Part shown: in pieces, positions 9,323 to 18,060 of the stretch
How the letters are laid out: each line of letters begins with the position of its first letter
Position numbering within the stretch: the first letter of the stretch is position 1
Source of the DNA: Thalassospira australica
GTDB taxonomy: Bacteria; Pseudomonadota; Alphaproteobacteria; Rhodospirillales; Thalassospiraceae
Assembly: GCF_000763295.1 (NCBI RefSeq)
Contig: NZ_JRJE01000005.1
Span: 1 to 64,000 of the forward strand
Reading direction: 5' to 3'
Length of the DNA stretch: 64,000 nt
Program-made: the position numbers and the translations under genes
The notes under the pieces: generated by a model
Seen by the model: the letters and a program-made list of their open reading frames with translations, nothing else
Told to the model about the DNA's origin: nothing
Databases searched by the model: none

Positions 9323-10456
9323 TCAGCCTACTGAACGCCGCCAACAAACGACTTCCTTAATTACACGGTCTATCTCTTCTTTCTTCAAATACGGATGCAT
9401 AGGCAAGCTCAAGACCTTTTGGCTCGCATCCATTGAATTCTTTAAGCCTTTCGAGACAACAGGGTACCGGCGAAAACCCGCCTGTTCGTTAAGAGGCTTG
9501 GGGTAGTAAACAACCGTCGGAATACCAGCATCTTTCATATGTTGTTGCAAAGAGGGCCTTCGCTCCGAGCTTTCGACACGAATAGTGTATTGCGCCCAGC
9601 TAGACTGGTTTCCTTCATTAATGGTTGGCGTCACCACCGTTTCAGATAGCCCCTCCCCGTAATAATCAGCCACCCCTTGACGGGCTTCAAGCTCTTCAGC
9701 AAATACATCAAGCTTACAGAGAAGAACAGCTGCCTGTAAAGTGTCGAGACGACTATTCATGCCAATACGTACATTGTCGTACTTCTCTGTTCCCTTCCCA
9801 TGCTGGGCGATAGATTTTGCGAGCTCCGCCCGCTCTTTGCTTCGACACAGGACAGCGCCACCATCACCGTAACAACCGAGCGGCTTAGCCGGAAAGAAGC
9901 TGGTAGTCACCCAATCGGCATATTCCAAGCGTGATCGCTTTCCCTCTTGAAGGGCACCAAAGGCCTGAGCAGCATCAGATACCAGAACAAGGTCGTATTT
10001 GTCCGCCAAAGCACGTAGTTCTTTGTAGCGAGCAGGTTGGCCAAACATATCGACCGCAACAATCATCGCAGGGTCGAGGCCCTGACCTTTTGCCTCTGAG
10101 ATCGCCACCTCAAGACTCTCCGGACATATATTGAAATCTAGAGGGTCGATGTCGACAAAGAACGGCGTCACCCCAAGAATTGCGAAAGCCCCAGCCGATG
10201 CGACAAAAGTAAAAGCTGGCACAAAAACGGCTTTTCCTGGCCCGATTCCCTCAGCTTGGCCTACAATAGTGAGGGCATCTGTACCATTCGCACAGGCAAC
10301 AACTTGTCCACCGCCGTTAAAGTTAGAAAGTGTCTCTTCAAATTCTGGGATTAGAGACCCGTTGATGAAATCAGCTCTATCCAGAACCTCTGTCATTTTT
10401 CGGTCGACTTGGCTCCTGATCCGGTCACGTTGGGTATGTAAATCTATAAAACGCAT
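9323..10456 (-). CDS. DegT/DnrJ/EryC1-family sugar aminotransferase
   Basis: A PLP-dependent enzyme that aminates a nucleotide-linked keto sugar for surface polysaccharide synthesis. The 377-residue protein shows the family motifs: NGTDAL near residue 60, PAFTFVASAGA, SDAAQAFGA (PLP ring contact Asp) and SFFPAKPLGCYGDGGA, where the Lys forms the internal aldimine. The start MRFIDLHTQRDRIRSQ at 10456 has AGGA 8-9 bases upstream and matches family N termini, so the longer open frame is not used. Exact sugar specificity (for example WbpE-like) cannot be assigned. Codon use and GC look lower than in neighbouring core genes, which fits horizontally acquired glycan genes. Confidence 0.88.
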   Translation of the reverse strand: MRFIDLHTQRDRIRSQVDRKMTEVLDRADFINGSLIPEFEETLSNFNGGGQVVACANGTDALTIVGQAEGIGPGKAVFVPAFTFVASAGAFAILGVTPFFVDIDPLDFNICPESLEVAISEAKGQGLDPAMIVAVDMFGQPARYKELRALADKYDLVLVSDAAQAFGALQEGKRSRLEYADWVTTSFFPAKPLGCYGDGGAVLCRSKERAELAKSIAQHGKGTEKYDNVRIGMNSRLDTLQAAVLLCKLDVFAEELEARQGVADYYGEGLSETVVTPTINEGNQSSWAQYTIRVESSERRPSLQQHMKDAGIPTVVYYPKPLNEQAGFRRYPVVSKGLKNSMDASQKVLSLPMHPYLKKEEIDRVIKEVVCWRRSVG

Positions 10457-10567
10457 CGCGCTATCCTGCCTCATCCAAGCACCCAACGGGCTAGACGAAA
10501 CCCCTGAGCACTGCTTTCATATTGTTGTTATTTATACAAAGCGGTTAATTGCACAATTGTTAAGGCT

Positions 10568-11317
10568 CTACCCTATGGACTGCCCGATTAAGGCAAGGCA
10601 AATATCTTGGACCCTGCCCAATCTCTTTCGGATCGACCTACCAAAACGAGCCCATAAACTCCGGTGATGAGACCGCGTCCGGAAGTACTGTTTCTTCAAG
10701 CTCTGCGGAAAAGTGACTGGCGAGAAACCATCACGCCAGCAAATAAAGGGCAAGGAGAGCTGATCACGTTTGCTCTCTGCGCAAAGCTCGGTGAACCATG
10801 CCTCGTCCAATGCCTTAACAGCGTCTTTGTTATGACGGCGCAATATCATGTTGTTCTCAAAGAGCGGTGCAGGATCTGCGAGCCCTGCAAGGCGATACTT
10901 TTCTTCCTGACGCACGAAAACCATGTCGTCGTCATACCCCATGCGTCGGCATTCCTGGAACTCGTCATAAAGATTATCCCGAAACGGATGTTCGGATACT
11001 GCGAAATCGGGCCAATCGAGTTTGTCCAGAAGGCTCGACGGATCTTGTTGAAGATGCGCGTTGCCATCGACATAGACGGAATAGTCGTGATCGGGAAAAA
11101 ACAGATGCGGTTTCAGTTTGGGCAGGCGGGAATAACGCGTGGGATCAAGCCCCGGATTATCAAACAGGCGAACCTGCCATCGAGAGCGTCCAGAAAGTCT
11201 CTTCCAGAAGGATGGTTTTCGGTCTGTCAGCAGAACAAAGTCCCAGCCAGGGAAGGATGGCAAGGGTCTGACTTCGTCATAACCGCCGACAATCACGGTA
11301 TAAATTACCTTGCGCAT
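10568..11317 (-). CDS. DUF616 (TOD1/MUCI70-like) glycosyltransferase-domain protein
   Basis: The 249-residue protein starts MRKVIYTVIVGGYDEV and continues with the family pattern: LLTDRK, Tyr-Ser-Arg-Leu-Pro-Lys-Leu-Lys-Pro-His-Leu-Phe-Phe-Pro, YSVYVDGNAHL (likely sugar-nucleotide/metal site at the Asp), SEHPFRDNLYDEFQECRRMG and ENNMILRRHN. These match the DUF616 family, proposed to be glycosyltransferases. The ATG at 11317 is chosen because the frame upstream overlaps asnB antisense and lacks family similarity. It is divergent from asnB and downstream sits the DegT gene, so a role in the same surface glycan is likely. Confidence 0.75.
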   Translation of the reverse strand: MRKVIYTVIVGGYDEVRPLPSFPGWDFVLLTDRKPSFWKRLSGRSRWQVRLFDNPGLDPTRYSRLPKLKPHLFFPDHDYSVYVDGNAHLQQDPSSLLDKLDWPDFAVSEHPFRDNLYDEFQECRRMGYDDDMVFVRQEEKYRLAGLADPAPLFENNMILRRHNKDAVKALDEAWFTELCAESKRDQLSLPFICWRDGFSPVTFPQSLKKQYFRTRSHHRSLWARFGRSIRKRLGRVQDICLALIGQSIG

Positions 11318-11463
11318 ATGTGCCTTTCTGACTATTCGCCATGAATGGGCCATGTTAACAATCAAGCCCTGAAGGCTGAAAGTTATAGCCCCCGAATAAC
11401 TCGGATACAAGAAGCGCCATCCGTTTAGATATCTGATGTTTGCCCAGATTATAGCAGGGAAAG
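11318..11463. promoter_or_regulatory. Divergent promoter region of the glycan genes
   Basis: This 146-base AT-richer gap separates the DUF616 gene and asnB, which are transcribed apart. No clear operator is visible. Confidence 0.35.
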
Positions 11464-13410
11464 ATGTGTGGTTTTGCTGGCCTGTATCAGGCCCACAAAT
11501 CAATGGACCGAAATCAACTTGCCGGCCAATTGCAGGCTGCGGGAAACGCGATTTTACATCGCGGCCCCGATGATGAGGGTTTCTGGATCGACGCGCACGG
11601 ACACATCGGCCTCGCGTTCCGCAGACTTGCCATCCAGGATCTGAGCAATGCCGGCCATCAGCCCATGGAGTCATACTGTGGGCGGTTTGTGATCGCTTTT
11701 AACGGCGAAATCTACAATCACTTGGAATTGCGCCGCAGTTTGGAAATAGAGAACCCGGATTGCAAGGCTTGGCGAGGACATTCAGACACCGAAACCCTGA
11801 TCATGGCCATTCACCAATGGGGCTTGGACGAAACCCTTGCGCAACTGGACGGAATGTATTCGTTTGCGCTGTGGGACAACAAAACGCAAAAACTTACACT
11901 TGCGCGCGACCCCTTTGGCGAGAAGCCATTATATTACGCCACCTTTGGCAACTCGGTTGCATTTTCTTCTGAAATCAAAGCCTTACCACCATTGGGGGTT
12001 CCCAATGACAACATAGACGACCGTGCTCTTGCCTCTTACCTGCGTCACCGATATATCCCGGCCCCAAAAACGATCTGGCAGCATATCCGGAAACTACGTG
12101 CTGGTGAGTACATCCAATGGTCTGCCGAAACCGGCTCCAATCCTCGCCACCATCAATACTGGAACGGCGAAAAAGAAGCCGTTTCGGCGTATTCCGCACC
12201 ATTTGAGGGAACACGCGAAGATGCCAAAGTTTTACTTGGTGAAAAGCTTGAAAACCTCGCAGCAAGGCGCTTGATTGCTGACACGCCACTTGGGTGCTTC
12301 TTGTCAGGCGGAATTGATTCGTCACTGGTAACAGCACTGGCCGCGAAAGCATCCGAACAACCGGTTGGCAGTTACACGATACGCTTTGACAACCCACGCT
12401 ATAATGAAGCAGATCACGCGCAAAAAGTTGCGGCACATCTTGGCACGAACCATCACGAGGTGCATGGCTCGGCACAAGAAGCGGCCAAACTGGTTCCCGA
12501 ACTCGCAAAAATTTGGGACGAACCCTTTGCCGATCCGTCGCAAGTCCCCACACTGCTTCTTTGCCGCAAGACCCGTCAGCATGTCACCGTCGCACTTTCC
12601 GGGGATGGCGGTGATGAATTCTTTCTCGGTTACAGCCGATACGCCGCAGTAAAAGCAGGCTGGCACAGCCGAAACCCGAAGAGATTACCGAGCAGATTTT
12701 TTCCGTGGAAGAAGCTGGACAAACTCGCTGGTTTGTTGCGCAACAAACCAAGCGTGAAGGCAAGACGCAGCTATACGAAGATGCTTCGCGACGCCACCAA
12801 CAAACTGCCTGCCTTTAACCATCACCATAACAGTTTTTGGCGTCACGGCCTGCCGCTTAATCGCGAATATCTGCAGGACGGGATGGAAATTGATGACATA
12901 TGGCCTCTCTCGCCAGAGACAGTTGGCATTTTACCAACTGCTAACAGCCTGATGGTTGCAGATAGCCTTTGTTATTTACCAGAAGACCTGATGGTTAAAG
13001 TCGACCGGGCATCAATGAGCACTTCGCTTGAAACGCGGACCCCCTTCTTAAACAGGGAACTTGCAAAACTTTGCTGGTCGATGCCGCAATCATGGAACGA
13101 AGGGGAAGATGGTCGCCTTAAAACACTGCTGCGCGATATCCTTTACGATCATGTTCCCGCAGAACTTGTTGACCGCCCCAAGCAAGGCTTCGACCCGCCG
13201 ATCCGCGAATGGCTACGGTGTGATTTGCGTCAGTGGGCCAATGAACAAGTCGAAGAGATGCCAACAGCTTTGAAAGATCGGCTAGATATGACCGAAATCG
13301 GCCAGTGCTTTGAAGACCATCAACGCGGAGCCAATCTTGAAGGCGACCTCTGGCCTATTCTAATGCTATCGGCTTGGGGGCAAGAAAATCTGTCGATGTT
13401 TGAGCAATAG
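11464..13410 (+). CDS. asnB: Asparagine synthase (glutamine-hydrolysing), exopolysaccharide-cluster type
   Basis: The 648-residue protein begins MCGFAG, giving Cys2 as the glutaminase nucleophile after Met removal. The class II amidotransferase domain covers residues 1-200 (HRGPDDEGFW, FNGEIYNH, GHSDTETL). The synthetase domain follows with PP-loop LSGGIDSSLV near residue 283, SGDGGDEFFLGY and the KVDRASMSTSLETRTPFLN block. Members of this subgroup (asn_synth_AEB) are common in capsule, O-antigen and exopolysaccharide loci, where they may amidate uronic acids rather than make free asparagine. The neighbouring glycan genes support that role here. Confidence 0.9.
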   Translation: MCGFAGLYQAHKSMDRNQLAGQLQAAGNAILHRGPDDEGFWIDAHGHIGLAFRRLAIQDLSNAGHQPMESYCGRFVIAFNGEIYNHLELRRSLEIENPDCKAWRGHSDTETLIMAIHQWGLDETLAQLDGMYSFALWDNKTQKLTLARDPFGEKPLYYATFGNSVAFSSEIKALPPLGVPNDNIDDRALASYLRHRYIPAPKTIWQHIRKLRAGEYIQWSAETGSNPRHHQYWNGEKEAVSAYSAPFEGTREDAKVLLGEKLENLAARRLIADTPLGCFLSGGIDSSLVTALAAKASEQPVGSYTIRFDNPRYNEADHAQKVAAHLGTNHHEVHGSAQEAAKLVPELAKIWDEPFADPSQVPTLLLCRKTRQHVTVALSGDGGDEFFLGYSRYAAVKAGWHSRNPKRLPSRFFPWKKLDKLAGLLRNKPSVKARRSYTKMLRDATNKLPAFNHHHNSFWRHGLPLNREYLQDGMEIDDIWPLSPETVGILPTANSLMVADSLCYLPEDLMVKVDRASMSTSLETRTPFLNRELAKLCWSMPQSWNEGEDGRLKTLLRDILYDHVPAELVDRPKQGFDPPIREWLRCDLRQWANEQVEEMPTALKDRLDMTEIGQCFEDHQRGANLEGDLWPILMLSAWGQENLSMFEQ

Positions 13411-13425
13411 GCCTTTTGATATTGA

Positions 13426-13857
13426 CTAAAGCCCACTTACGCTTCGCGCAAACACCCTCAACGTCTCCTCACTCACATGATGCTCAATCCCCTCGGCATC
13501 AAATTCTGCAACTTCGGGATCGACCCCGATGGAGACGAGGAAGTTATAAACGATCTGATGACGTTCGCGACATTTTTTGGCGAGTGCTTCGCCTTTTTCG
13601 GTCAGGAAGATGGCGCGGTAGGGGCGGGATGTGACGAAGCCGTCGCGTTCCAGGCGCTTGATGGTGTTATTGACTGTGGCTGCGGTCACGCCGAAACGTT
13701 CGGCCAGGGCGACCGAGCGCGCTTCGCCTTCTTCGGCGATTAAATCACCAATCATTTCCACGTAGTCTTCGGTCACTTCGCGGGCATGTGCATCGCGCAG
13801 GCGTGCGAAAACTTCTGCCTTGTTATGACGCGGGTTAAGCGCGCTATCCTCACCCAT
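13426..13857 (-). CDS. mntR: Manganese-responsive DtxR-family regulator MntR
   Basis: The 143-residue protein has a winged-helix DNA-binding domain (ARSVALAERFGVTAATVNNT) and the DtxR dimerisation domain. Bacillus MntR ligands are all recognisable: Asp and Glu in EDYVEMI, His in CRERHQIVYNFL, and Glu-x-x-Glu-His in DAEGIEHH. There is no SH3-like third domain, as in MntR. ATG 13857 is preferred over the in-frame TTG at 13869 because GGAGAG lies at the right distance before it. It is divergent from an ABC transporter for Mn/Zn and very likely represses it when manganese is ample. Confidence 0.92.
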   Translation of the reverse strand: MGEDSALNPRHNKAEVFARLRDAHAREVTEDYVEMIGDLIAEEGEARSVALAERFGVTAATVNNTIKRLERDGFVTSRPYRAIFLTEKGEALAKKCRERHQIVYNFLVSIGVDPEVAEFDAEGIEHHVSEETLRVFARSVSGL

Positions 13858-13895
13858 TAATCTCTCCAATCCGGATACCTGAAACCTTCATAACA

Positions 13896-13937
13896 ACTAA
13901 GCTTGGAAATAGCAATTTAGCCTTGACTAACTTTAAA
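13896..13937. promoter_or_regulatory. Candidate MntR operator region between mntR and the transporter
   Basis: The 142-base divergent gap contains closely spaced CTAA and TTAG half-sites, including TTAGCCTTGACTAACTTTAA at 13918-13937, resembling the TTAG-n-CTAA pattern of DtxR-family boxes but not a perfect palindrome. The assignment is inference. Confidence 0.35.
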
Positions 13938-13999
13938 AGTCCGCACATAAATAGTGGACATTCGATAGAGTGATTTCAATTTTCATCCGGGACGTATCC

Positions 14000-14980
14000 A
14001 TGCGCCTTTTGGAGACTCTGCACAAAGCCGCCCTGACTTGCAGCCTGCTTGCCATCGCGATGGTTTTCGGCGCCAGTACCGGCACAGCTGTGGCAAAGCC
14101 GTTGAATGTGGTTGCAACAACATCAATGATTGCCGATGCCGCGCGCCAGATCGCAGGCGACCGCGCAGAGGTCAAGGCGTTGATGGGCCCCGGTGTTGAT
14201 CCCCACTCCTACCGCCAGACACGCAGCGATATCGCCGCGATGGCGCGTGCCGATCTTGTTCTGTGGCATGGATTGTATCTGGAGGCACAGCTTGAAGAGT
14301 TTTTCCTTGATCTTGGAAAGCGCCGCAATGTCGTTGCCGTCGGCGAGGCTGTCGCCCGAGACAAGCTTCTGAGCCATGCCGATTATGACGGCCGGTTTGA
14401 TCCCCATGTCTGGATGGATCCGCAATTGTGGGAAACGGTTGTTCATGCGGTGCGCGACGCCCTGATTAAAACCGACCCGGAAGGCGAAGCCACCTATCGC
14501 GCCAATACCGATAAACATATTGCCGAGATCGAAAAACTGGTCAGCTATATGAACAGCGTATCGGCAACCGTCCCGGAAAAAAGCCGTGTACTGTTGACGG
14601 CGCATGATGCCTTTAGCTATTTCGGACGCGGATATGATTTCGACGTGCTTGGCATTCAGGGTATCTCAACCGAATCCGAGGCCGGGCTGCGCCGTGTAGA
14701 GGAATTGGTCAGCACCATCGTCGACCGCAAGATTTCGGCCGTGTTTGTGGAAAGCTCCGTGCCGGAACGTAATGTCCGCGCCCTGATCGAAGGGGCCGAG
14801 GCCCGTGGTCAGAACGTGGTGATTGGTGGTACGCTGTACTCCGATGCGATGGGCGAGCCAGGAACTTACGAAGGAACCTATATCGGTATGATCGACCATA
14901 ACGTCACGCTGATTACCCGCGCATTGGGCGGCGAGGCACCCGAGGGGGGCTTTCAGGGCAAGCTTGCGGCTGGTTCCTGA
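14000..14980 (+). CDS. Mn/Zn ABC transporter periplasmic binding protein (TroA/SitA family)
   Basis: The 326-residue protein has a signal peptide (MRLLETLHKAALTCSLLAIA, cleaved near TAVA-KP). It belongs to the cluster A-I metal-binding proteins. Likely metal ligands are His69 (DPHSYR), His136 (DPHVWMD), His202 (TAHDAFSYF) and Asp282 (TLYSDAMG); the spacing matches the TroA set rather than the His-His-Glu-Asp set of PsaA/MntC. It lacks the His-rich loop of ZnuA. The start at 14000 gives a proper signal peptide. It is the first gene of a four-gene operon divergent from mntR, so manganese is the most likely substrate, with zinc or iron possible. Confidence 0.9.
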   Translation: MRLLETLHKAALTCSLLAIAMVFGASTGTAVAKPLNVVATTSMIADAARQIAGDRAEVKALMGPGVDPHSYRQTRSDIAAMARADLVLWHGLYLEAQLEEFFLDLGKRRNVVAVGEAVARDKLLSHADYDGRFDPHVWMDPQLWETVVHAVRDALIKTDPEGEATYRANTDKHIAEIEKLVSYMNSVSATVPEKSRVLLTAHDAFSYFGRGYDFDVLGIQGISTESEAGLRRVEELVSTIVDRKISAVFVESSVPERNVRALIEGAEARGQNVVIGGTLYSDAMGEPGTYEGTYIGMIDHNVTLITRALGGEAPEGGFQGKLAAGS

Positions 14981-15014
14981 TCAAAACCCGGACTTCGCGA
15001 CGTAACCAAACAGG

Positions 15015-15824
15015 ATGAACACCATGAGCAGCGCCAAACTGGTGGCAGAATCAGGCAAAATACTTGATGTCGCGGCAAAGGACGCCCCCCTGACCGTGCG
15101 CGGCCTGACGGTATCTTATGGTAATAAGCCTGCGGTGTTTTCCGTCGATGCGTCCATTCCTGCCGGGTCCATGACCGCGATCATTGGCCCGAATGGCGCA
15201 GGAAAATCGACTTTTCTGAAAGGCGCACTTGGTGTTGTGCCCCGCCTTTCCGGTGAAATAAGAATTTTTGGCAAGCTGTTTGACGAAGCCCGCGACCGGG
15301 TAGCCTATGTGCCGCAACGCGCCAGTGTTGATTGGGACTTCCCGGCACGGGTGATTGATGTGGTCCTGATGGGGCTTTATGGATCGGTCGGGCTGTTTCG
15401 GCTGTGGCGGGCACGCCACAAGCAACAGGCAATGGAATGCCTGAAACGGGTCGGTATGTCCGACTTTGCCGACCGGCAGGTCGGCCAGCTTTCCGGTGGT
15501 CAGCAACAACGTGTCTTTTTGGCCCGCGCCCTTGCGCAAAATGCCGAGTTCTATTTGCTGGATGAACCATTTGCCGGCGTTGATGCCGCGACAGAACGCG
15601 CGATTGTGTCCGTGCTTAAGGAACTCAAATCCGAAGGCCGGACGGTTGTCTGCGTCCATCATGATCTGTCCACAGTTGCGGAATATTTTGATCGCGTCCT
15701 TCTGATCAATGTCCGGCGCATTGCCGAAGGGCCGGTTGAAACGACCTTTACCGCCGAGAACCTTCAGGAAACCTATGGCGGGCGCCTTGCTGCGACCCAT
15801 ATCGATGAATTGCATCTTGCCTGA
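15015..15824 (+). CDS. Mn/Zn ABC transporter ATP-binding protein
   Basis: The 269-residue cytoplasmic ATPase has Walker [11 protein letters not shown]-loop region [12 protein letters not shown] (the family-specific PQR-DWDFP signature of Mn/Zn importers), ABC signature LSGGQQQR, Walker [13 protein letters not shown] and H-loop CVHHDL. An N-terminal extension of about 30 residues precedes the domain; ATG 15024 is an alternative start. It lies 34 bases after the binding-protein gene and 27 before the first permease. Confidence 0.93.
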   Translation: MNTMSSAKLVAESGKILDVAAKDAPLTVRGLTVSYGNKPAVFSVDASIPAGSMTAIIGPNGAGKSTFLKGALGVVPRLSGEIRIFGKLFDEARDRVAYVPQRASVDWDFPARVIDVVLMGLYGSVGLFRLWRARHKQQAMECLKRVGMSDFADRQVGQLSGGQQQRVFLARALAQNAEFYLLDEPFAGVDAATERAIVSVLKELKSEGRTVVCVHHDLSTVAEYFDRVLLINVRRIAEGPVETTFTAENLQETYGGRLAATHIDELHLA

Positions 15825-15851
15825 TCGCCCGGCACAGCAGAGACCCAAATC

Positions 15852-17072
15852 ATGAGTTTTCTGGATTATTTCATAAGCGCGCTTTTTCTGCAGGCCGGAT
15901 ATAACAGCGCCCTTGTTGCAGTCGGCGCTGGGTTGCTTGGCCTGTCTGCGGGCAGTGCCGGTGCCTTTATTTTCCTGCGCAAGCGCGCCCTTGTATCAGA
16001 TGCCATCAGTCACGCCACCCTGCCCGGTGTTGGCCTTGCCTTCATGATCATGGTTGCCTTTGGCAGCGATGGTCGCTGGCTGCCGGGACTGATCATTGGG
16101 TCCGCCGTTTCATCGGCCATCGGCCTTGTGATGGTGGAATGGATCACGCGCAAAACCCGCCTGACCGAAGATGCCGCGATTGGTGCAGTCCTGTCGGTAT
16201 TCTTTGGCTTTGGAATTGTTCTTTTAACCATCATCCAGACCATGTCATCGGGGCGTCAGGCCGGGCTTGAGAATTTTCTGCTGGGATCAACAGCCGGCAT
16301 GCTGATTTCCGAAGCCATGACGATTGCGATTGCCGGTGCATTGGCAGCGGGCTTCGTCTTCCTTCTGCGCCGTCCAATGACGCTTGTTGCCTTTGACCCG
16401 GACTATGCCGCGACCACGGGCGTCAATGTGCGCAATATCGATCTGGCGATGATGGGGCTTGCCCTTATTGTTACGGTAATCGGCCTTAAGATCGTCGGGC
16501 TTATTCTGATTGTTGCCTTGCTGATTATTCCGCCCGTGGCGGCACGGTTCTGGACCAATCAGGTCGGTCCGATGATTGGCATTGCTGCGGGTGTTGGCGG
16601 GCTTTCGGGATATATCGGTGCGGTTCTGTCCGCCGCCGAGGCATCGCTTCCGACCGGACCGATCATTGTGCTGGTGGCCTTCGGGTTCTTTTTGATTTCC
16701 GCCCTGTTTTCACCGCTACGCGGCGGGCTTGCATCCTGGTTGCGCCATCAGCGTTTTCAACGGCGTGTGCATCGCCGCCAAGGGTTACTGTCGCTTGCGC
16801 GCCGCGAACCGATTTATGATGGGCTGACCATTCGCATCTTGCGCCGTGCGGGCATGATCCGTGCCGATGGGGTTGCCACCGCCCGAGGACGCATTGCCGC
16901 CGAAAAAGCAGCCCGCGACGAAGCCCGTTGGGCCATGGCGCGCCGGATATTGCCCGATGATTCCGCCATTGAACGCTACGACGGGCTGACCCCGATTGAA
17001 CGGATGATGACACCCGATCAGATTGCCGAAATTGACCATATGATCCAAACCGCACAAGGAGCCAAGGCATGA
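15852..17072 (+). CDS. Mn/Zn ABC transporter permease with degenerate DtxR-like C-terminal tail
   Basis: Residues 1-285 form the ABC-3 permease domain with about eight membrane helices (for example FIFLRKRALVSDAISHATLP, the EAA-like coupling loop). The protein is 406 residues long, about 120 more than a simple SitC/TroC. The cytoplasmic extension contains a winged-helix-like start, then ATARGRIAAEKAARDEARWA and IERYDGLTPIERMMTPDQIA. This layout resembles the metal-binding half of DtxR proteins (T--G---A, R-H-L-E, E--EH-LTP), but the His and Glu ligands are replaced. Tails of this kind are known in some TroC/MntC permeases. It could sense metal or only regulate the ATPase. Confidence 0.88.
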   Translation: MSFLDYFISALFLQAGYNSALVAVGAGLLGLSAGSAGAFIFLRKRALVSDAISHATLPGVGLAFMIMVAFGSDGRWLPGLIIGSAVSSAIGLVMVEWITRKTRLTEDAAIGAVLSVFFGFGIVLLTIIQTMSSGRQAGLENFLLGSTAGMLISEAMTIAIAGALAAGFVFLLRRPMTLVAFDPDYAATTGVNVRNIDLAMMGLALIVTVIGLKIVGLILIVALLIIPPVAARFWTNQVGPMIGIAAGVGGLSGYIGAVLSAAEASLPTGPIIVLVAFGFFLISALFSPLRGGLASWLRHQRFQRRVHRRQGLLSLARREPIYDGLTIRILRRAGMIRADGVATARGRIAAEKAARDEARWAMARRILPDDSAIERYDGLTPIERMMTPDQIAEIDHMIQTAQGAKA

Positions 17073-18019
17073 TCAATGACCTGATCACGGCCCTTGGGGC
17101 GGAGTTTGTTCAACTGAGCCTGACCCCGATTGTGATTGGCATACTGGCCGCCATTGCCTGTGCGCTTCCGGGAAATTTCCTGTTGCTGCGGCGCCAAGCG
17201 CTTATTGGCGATGCCATCAGCCATGTGGTTCTGCCCGGCATTGTTGCGGCCTTTCTGGTGACTGGTACCATTACCGCAGTGCCAATGATGCTTGGCGCCG
17301 GAGGAGCTGCCATTGTGGCCGTTGTGATGATTGAAATCGTAAAACGTCTTGGCCGGGTCGAACCGGGGGCCGCCATGGGGCTTGTTTTCACAACCCTGTT
17401 TGCCGCAGGCGTCCTGTTCCTTGAGATCACCGATACCAGCTCTGTGCATATTGATGTGCAGCATGCGCTTTTGGGTAATCTTGAAAGCCTGATCTGGTTT
17501 GACGCCGAAGGTTGGGGATCGCTTATTGATCCCAAAGCACTCGCAACCCTGCCCCCGCAATTGCCCCGTCTGGCGATTGTCCTGGTTGTGATTGCCCTTT
17601 TTATCTTCCTGTTCTGGAAAGAACTTAAAATCTCGACCTTTGATGCGGCCTTTGCAGAAGCGGTCGGCATTCGCACGCGTACGCTTGGCTTTGCGTTGGT
17701 TGTCGCAACCGCGATTGCAGCGGTTGCCGCCTTTGACGCAGTCGGATCGATCATTGTGATTGCCATGTTTGTCTGCCCACCGGCCAGTGCGCGCCTTATG
17801 ACCAATCAACTTGGCCGACAGGTTGGCTGGTCTGTGATCTTTGCCACCATTTCGGCCATCCTGGGATATGTGTTTGCCGGATACGGCCCGGGATGGTTTG
17901 GATCACCCTATGCCGTGAGTGCGGCGGGCATGATAGCGACCATTTCGGGCCTCATCCTGATGTTGACCTGCCTGTTTGGTCCGCAACGCAAACGCATCGG
18001 ACAACAGGCCGAGACGTGA
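17069..18019 (+). CDS. Mn/Zn ABC transporter second permease
   Basis: The 316-residue ABC-3 family permease has about eight to nine membrane segments and the coupling-loop motif LLLRRQALIGDAISHVVLPG. It lacks the long tail of its partner. Its ATG overlaps the stop of the preceding permease by four bases, so the two are translationally coupled. They probably form the heterodimeric membrane channel with the ATPase. Last gene of the operon; no clear terminator follows. Confidence 0.92.
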   Translation: MINDLITALGAEFVQLSLTPIVIGILAAIACALPGNFLLLRRQALIGDAISHVVLPGIVAAFLVTGTITAVPMMLGAGGAAIVAVVMIEIVKRLGRVEPGAAMGLVFTTLFAAGVLFLEITDTSSVHIDVQHALLGNLESLIWFDAEGWGSLIDPKALATLPPQLPRLAIVLVVIALFIFLFWKELKISTFDAAFAEAVGIRTRTLGFALVVATAIAAVAAFDAVGSIIVIAMFVCPPASARLMTNQLGRQVGWSVIFATISAILGYVFAGYGPGWFGSPYAVSAAGMIATISGLILMLTCLFGPQRKRIGQQAET

Positions 18020-18060
18020 ATTAGGTCGCGCACCGCCCCGCGCACAGGCATAGTACGGGG

